Below, piece after piece: positions 61,846-64,000 of a stretch of DNA of 64,000 bases. The number at the start of each line of letters is the position of its first letter. The stretch's first letter is position 1. The position numbers were made by a program, and so were the translations under genes. The notes under the pieces were generated by a model. The model ran no database searches and was not told the DNA's origin. It saw only the letters and a program-made list of their open reading frames with translations. The stretch comes from Pisolithus tinctorius (Eukaryota > Basidiomycota > Agaricomycetes > Boletales > Pisolithaceae): NCBI GenBank assembly GCA_024663395.1, contig JANFAH010000004.1, forward strand, positions 3,596,001 to 3,660,000, given 5' to 3'.

Positions 61846-63200
61846 TTGAAGCATCCGGAACTATCAACTTCTGTGACATCCCCGGTGTGTATCCAGCCAT
61901 CCTTCAGTGTCTCCCGGGTAGTCTTCTCATCTGATGGATACCATTTCTTTTCACAGGCCTTAGTAAATGGCGAAGAGGAGACGTACCTTTATAATATCCC
62001 ATGAAGCAGTTCGGGCCATGGACACATAACTCTCCATGTGGGTTTGGCTTATTGTTAGACAGCTAATTCATCGCTGGAAGGTCGATGAGTTTGACTTCGA
62101 GAATTGGTTGAGGCAGGCCGATCACCCTGCCACCAGTTGGGTCTCCCTGTGAAGTGCGTGTGCAAACTCCACAATTCTCTGTCATGCCATAACTGCCCAG
62201 AGTCATTAATGGAACATAATCAAGCAATCCCGTGACCTCGCTTACCCTGGACGAAAATTAGTGAGGGAAGGAAAAGAAGTAGGTTCGTCGCACCTTCTGT
62301 AATACCACAACCGAAAGCGATCTTGAGGAAATCAACCACTTCACCGCTAATGGGAGTGGAACTGGTGACCATCAGCAAAATGTTCCCTCCAAGTGCAGCG
62401 CGAATCTGGAAGCCAAGCAGAGTGAGCCAATCGAGTACTGCATCAAGAAGCCTGCCATGAACCTTGCGGAACACCAATGCATCCCATATGATGTGGGCAG
62501 TTACCCCAGTCTTGTGAAGTTGATCTAGTTTTGTCTGCACTGCTGTTTGGAAAATAGCACCCTTCACACCCAGCACATTACCAGCGGACATGGCAGCTTG
62601 GTATACCCTATTCAGCACTCATGGTACCGATGGGAAAAAGTGAGGTTTCAAGGTGTCATCCATCAAGCGCAAGGGGTCGCCAGTGGAGTACCCAATACAT
62701 CCACCCATGGTGATTACCATCAATTTGCAAATCTGCTGCACACTCAAATCATAGAGATATGTTATTAGACTTCAATAGAATCCCACGAACCTCATAAATG
62801 TGTGCCAGTGGCAAGTATGACATGAGACAGCAGCCCAGGGGAAAGCTGGTACCAAAGGTGTTAGCATATGCCACACTCGCGAGATTCATGTGGGTGATGA
62901 TTGCTCCTGTGAAAAGATAAGTTAAGAACCACTGGTGTCATGAACGGTATTCCACCTTTTGGCAAGTTTGTTGTTCCCTATCGTCCAGAATGAATGAAGC
63001 AGCCAATCAAGAGTGCAATTAGGAACGTACCGAGGTGTAGCACAAAGAAGTGACCTGATCAGGAGACACCGGAAGAGGTTCAATGAGGTTTTCCTCGCCA
63101 TACGTCTCAACTGTACAACCGAAGGTCAGTGTGCAGGCCTGCCTCTCGAAAAAAAAACAATCACAAGTCAATTTTGTGACCATATACCGACTGTCTCCAT
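61846..63200 (-). pseudogene. Long-chain acyl-CoA synthetase (AMP-binding) fragment
   Basis: Minus-strand exons give NLIEPLPVSPDQVTSLCYTS (63115-63040), spliced to GTTNLPK and GAIITHMNLASVAYANTFG, so the ATP/AMP-binding P-loop YTSGTTxxPKG is formed over two introns. Then MSYLPLAHIYE, MGGCIGYSTGDPLRLMDDTL, VLNRVYQAAMSAGNVLGVKG, GNILLMVTSSTPISGEVVDF, SYGMTENCGVCTR, DPTGGRVIGLP and NPHGELCVHGPNCFMGYYKG, fading after the GWIHTGD-like region near 61900. This is the class-I long-chain fatty-acid CoA ligase order (Faa1/Faa4 type), which activates fatty acids with ATP and CoA. The N-terminal ~200 residues and C-terminal ~120 residues are absent, and a TGA interrupts PSVP-VLNR near 62622 (Arg expected). 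It is CpG-poor like the adjacent transposase, so it has decayed with the element. Confidence 0.8.
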
Positions 63201-63229
63201 GTCTGTTGCCTTGAGTGTGAAAACCGTGA

Positions 63230-63660
63230 AGACCTACTACATGATATGGGCAACAGATGTCAGCCAACGGTTTCACGAGTAGGTCGAGGAGGTTTGGGTG
63301 CATGAGCACCAGCTCACAGAAACAGGCAACAGATGTAGGCCAACTGTTTCAACGAGCTGAGAAATCATGAACACTTACTCCGTGATATGGGTGACAGATG
63401 TCGGCCAACGAAGGCTCAGCGAAATGGGTGACAGATGTCAGCCAACGGTTTCATGAGCAGGTCAAGGAGGTTTGGGTGCATGAGCACCAGCTCACAGAAA
63501 TGGGCAACAGATGTAGGCCAACTGTTTCAACGAGCTGAGAAATTGTGAACACTTACTCCATGATATGGGCGACAGATGTCGGCCAATGGTATCACAAGTA
63601 AGGTTCAGTGAAATGGGCGACAGATGTCAGCCAGCAGTTTCAACGATCCTGCAGAGTTAG
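63230..63660. repeat. Tandem repeat array, ~180-bp units with ACAGATGT core
   Basis: The block starting ACAGATGTCAGCCAACGG at 63253 recurs at 63431 and, shortened, near 63620. Each unit contains several copies of GGGYRACAGATGTNGGCCAAC plus a CACCAGCTCACAGAAA stretch. No coding capacity. It could be the subterminal array of the right end of the large CACTA-type element. Confidence 0.7.
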
Positions 63661-64000
63661 TATTAGAAGCTGCTGAGATTTGAACATGCATGATGTACTG
63701 TGGTCGGTTACATTGTGTGGACCTGTTTTCACATCAACAACAATTTTCTTGTTGCAAGTTAGCATGTCACACGTCAACATTTTGTTAAGGAACTATCCAT
63801 GGCCAGAACAAGGCAGAACACAAAGAAAACCATGTCCGGTATTGTGCCACGATGTGAGTCAAAGTGTGGAAAGGTGGTGAAAACCAACCAAAACCAACAC
63901 AAAAGACAAATATGAGTGAGTGGTGGTGTGCCTCCACGGAACCTGGAGTGCAGAAACCTAAATGTGGGGGGGAACTTCAAGTGGAGGTGCTCCTGGCGCA
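63661..64000. other. No feature seen at window end
   Basis: No gene, and no convincing element end. A right terminal inverted repeat for the putative CACTA element was looked for and not found before the window ends. Confidence 0.35.

Noticed and set aside
63230..63660. Could the regular repeats be a CRISPR array?
   Set aside because: Eukaryotic context, units of about 180 bp that are themselves repeated, and no unique spacers.

Overview
This window is a piece of an Agaricomycete (mushroom-type basidiomycete) nuclear genome. The evidence is protein-coding genes split by many 48-75 nt introns with GT..AG borders, families typical of Agaricomycetes (Plavaka and Tnp2 transposases, DUF6698, long-gag Ty3/Gypsy elements, an OTT_1508-type deaminase) and ordinary eukaryotic housekeeping genes (ABCF protein ARB1, PP4 phosphatase, ribosomal protein uL1). 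A species cannot be named from the sequence alone.

Layout: (1) 0.2-7.1 kb is transposon territory: a small unrecognised gene, a decayed Plavaka transposase on the minus strand, a divergent DUF6698 gene on the plus strand, and an array of short palindromic repeats. (2) 7.1-16.9 kb is a nest of elements: a minus-strand Ty3/Gypsy retrotransposon (one LTR, gag, protease, RT, RNase H; no integrase seen) carrying two copies of one fold-back DNA-element family, a small MITE-like element and a solo LTR with a clean 5-bp target duplication. (3) 18.7-22.8 kb holds a head-to-head pair: a trypsin-like serine protease and a broken SNTX-like gene. (4) 24.3-46.7 kb is the housekeeping block: ARB1, a MARVEL membrane protein, the PP4 catalytic subunit, an Nrg1-like zinc-finger factor, about 7.5 kb with no recognisable gene, and ribosomal protein uL1. 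(5) 47-53 kb has a long disordered coiled-coil protein and a deaminase-family gene enclosed by an inverted duplication of the neighbour's 3' end. (6) 53.8-64 kb looks like one large CACTA-type element: subterminal repeats, a minus-strand partner gene with a four-fold tandemly repeated exon, a divergent Tnp2 transposase, a decayed acyl-CoA synthetase fragment and a terminal tandem repeat array.

Two cross-cutting patterns matter for interpretation. The transposon zones are visibly poor in CpG and most of their in-frame stops are TGA where CGA (Arg) would fit, the mark of C-to-T decay at methylated CpG or RIP-like mutation. The housekeeping genes are CpG-normal but contain single-base gains and losses, mostly in short homopolymers or dinucleotide runs; because these hit probably essential genes, consensus errors in the assembly are the simplest reading. 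Most open reading frames are therefore shorter than the real genes, and gene limits below are spliced spans inferred by reading exons together.
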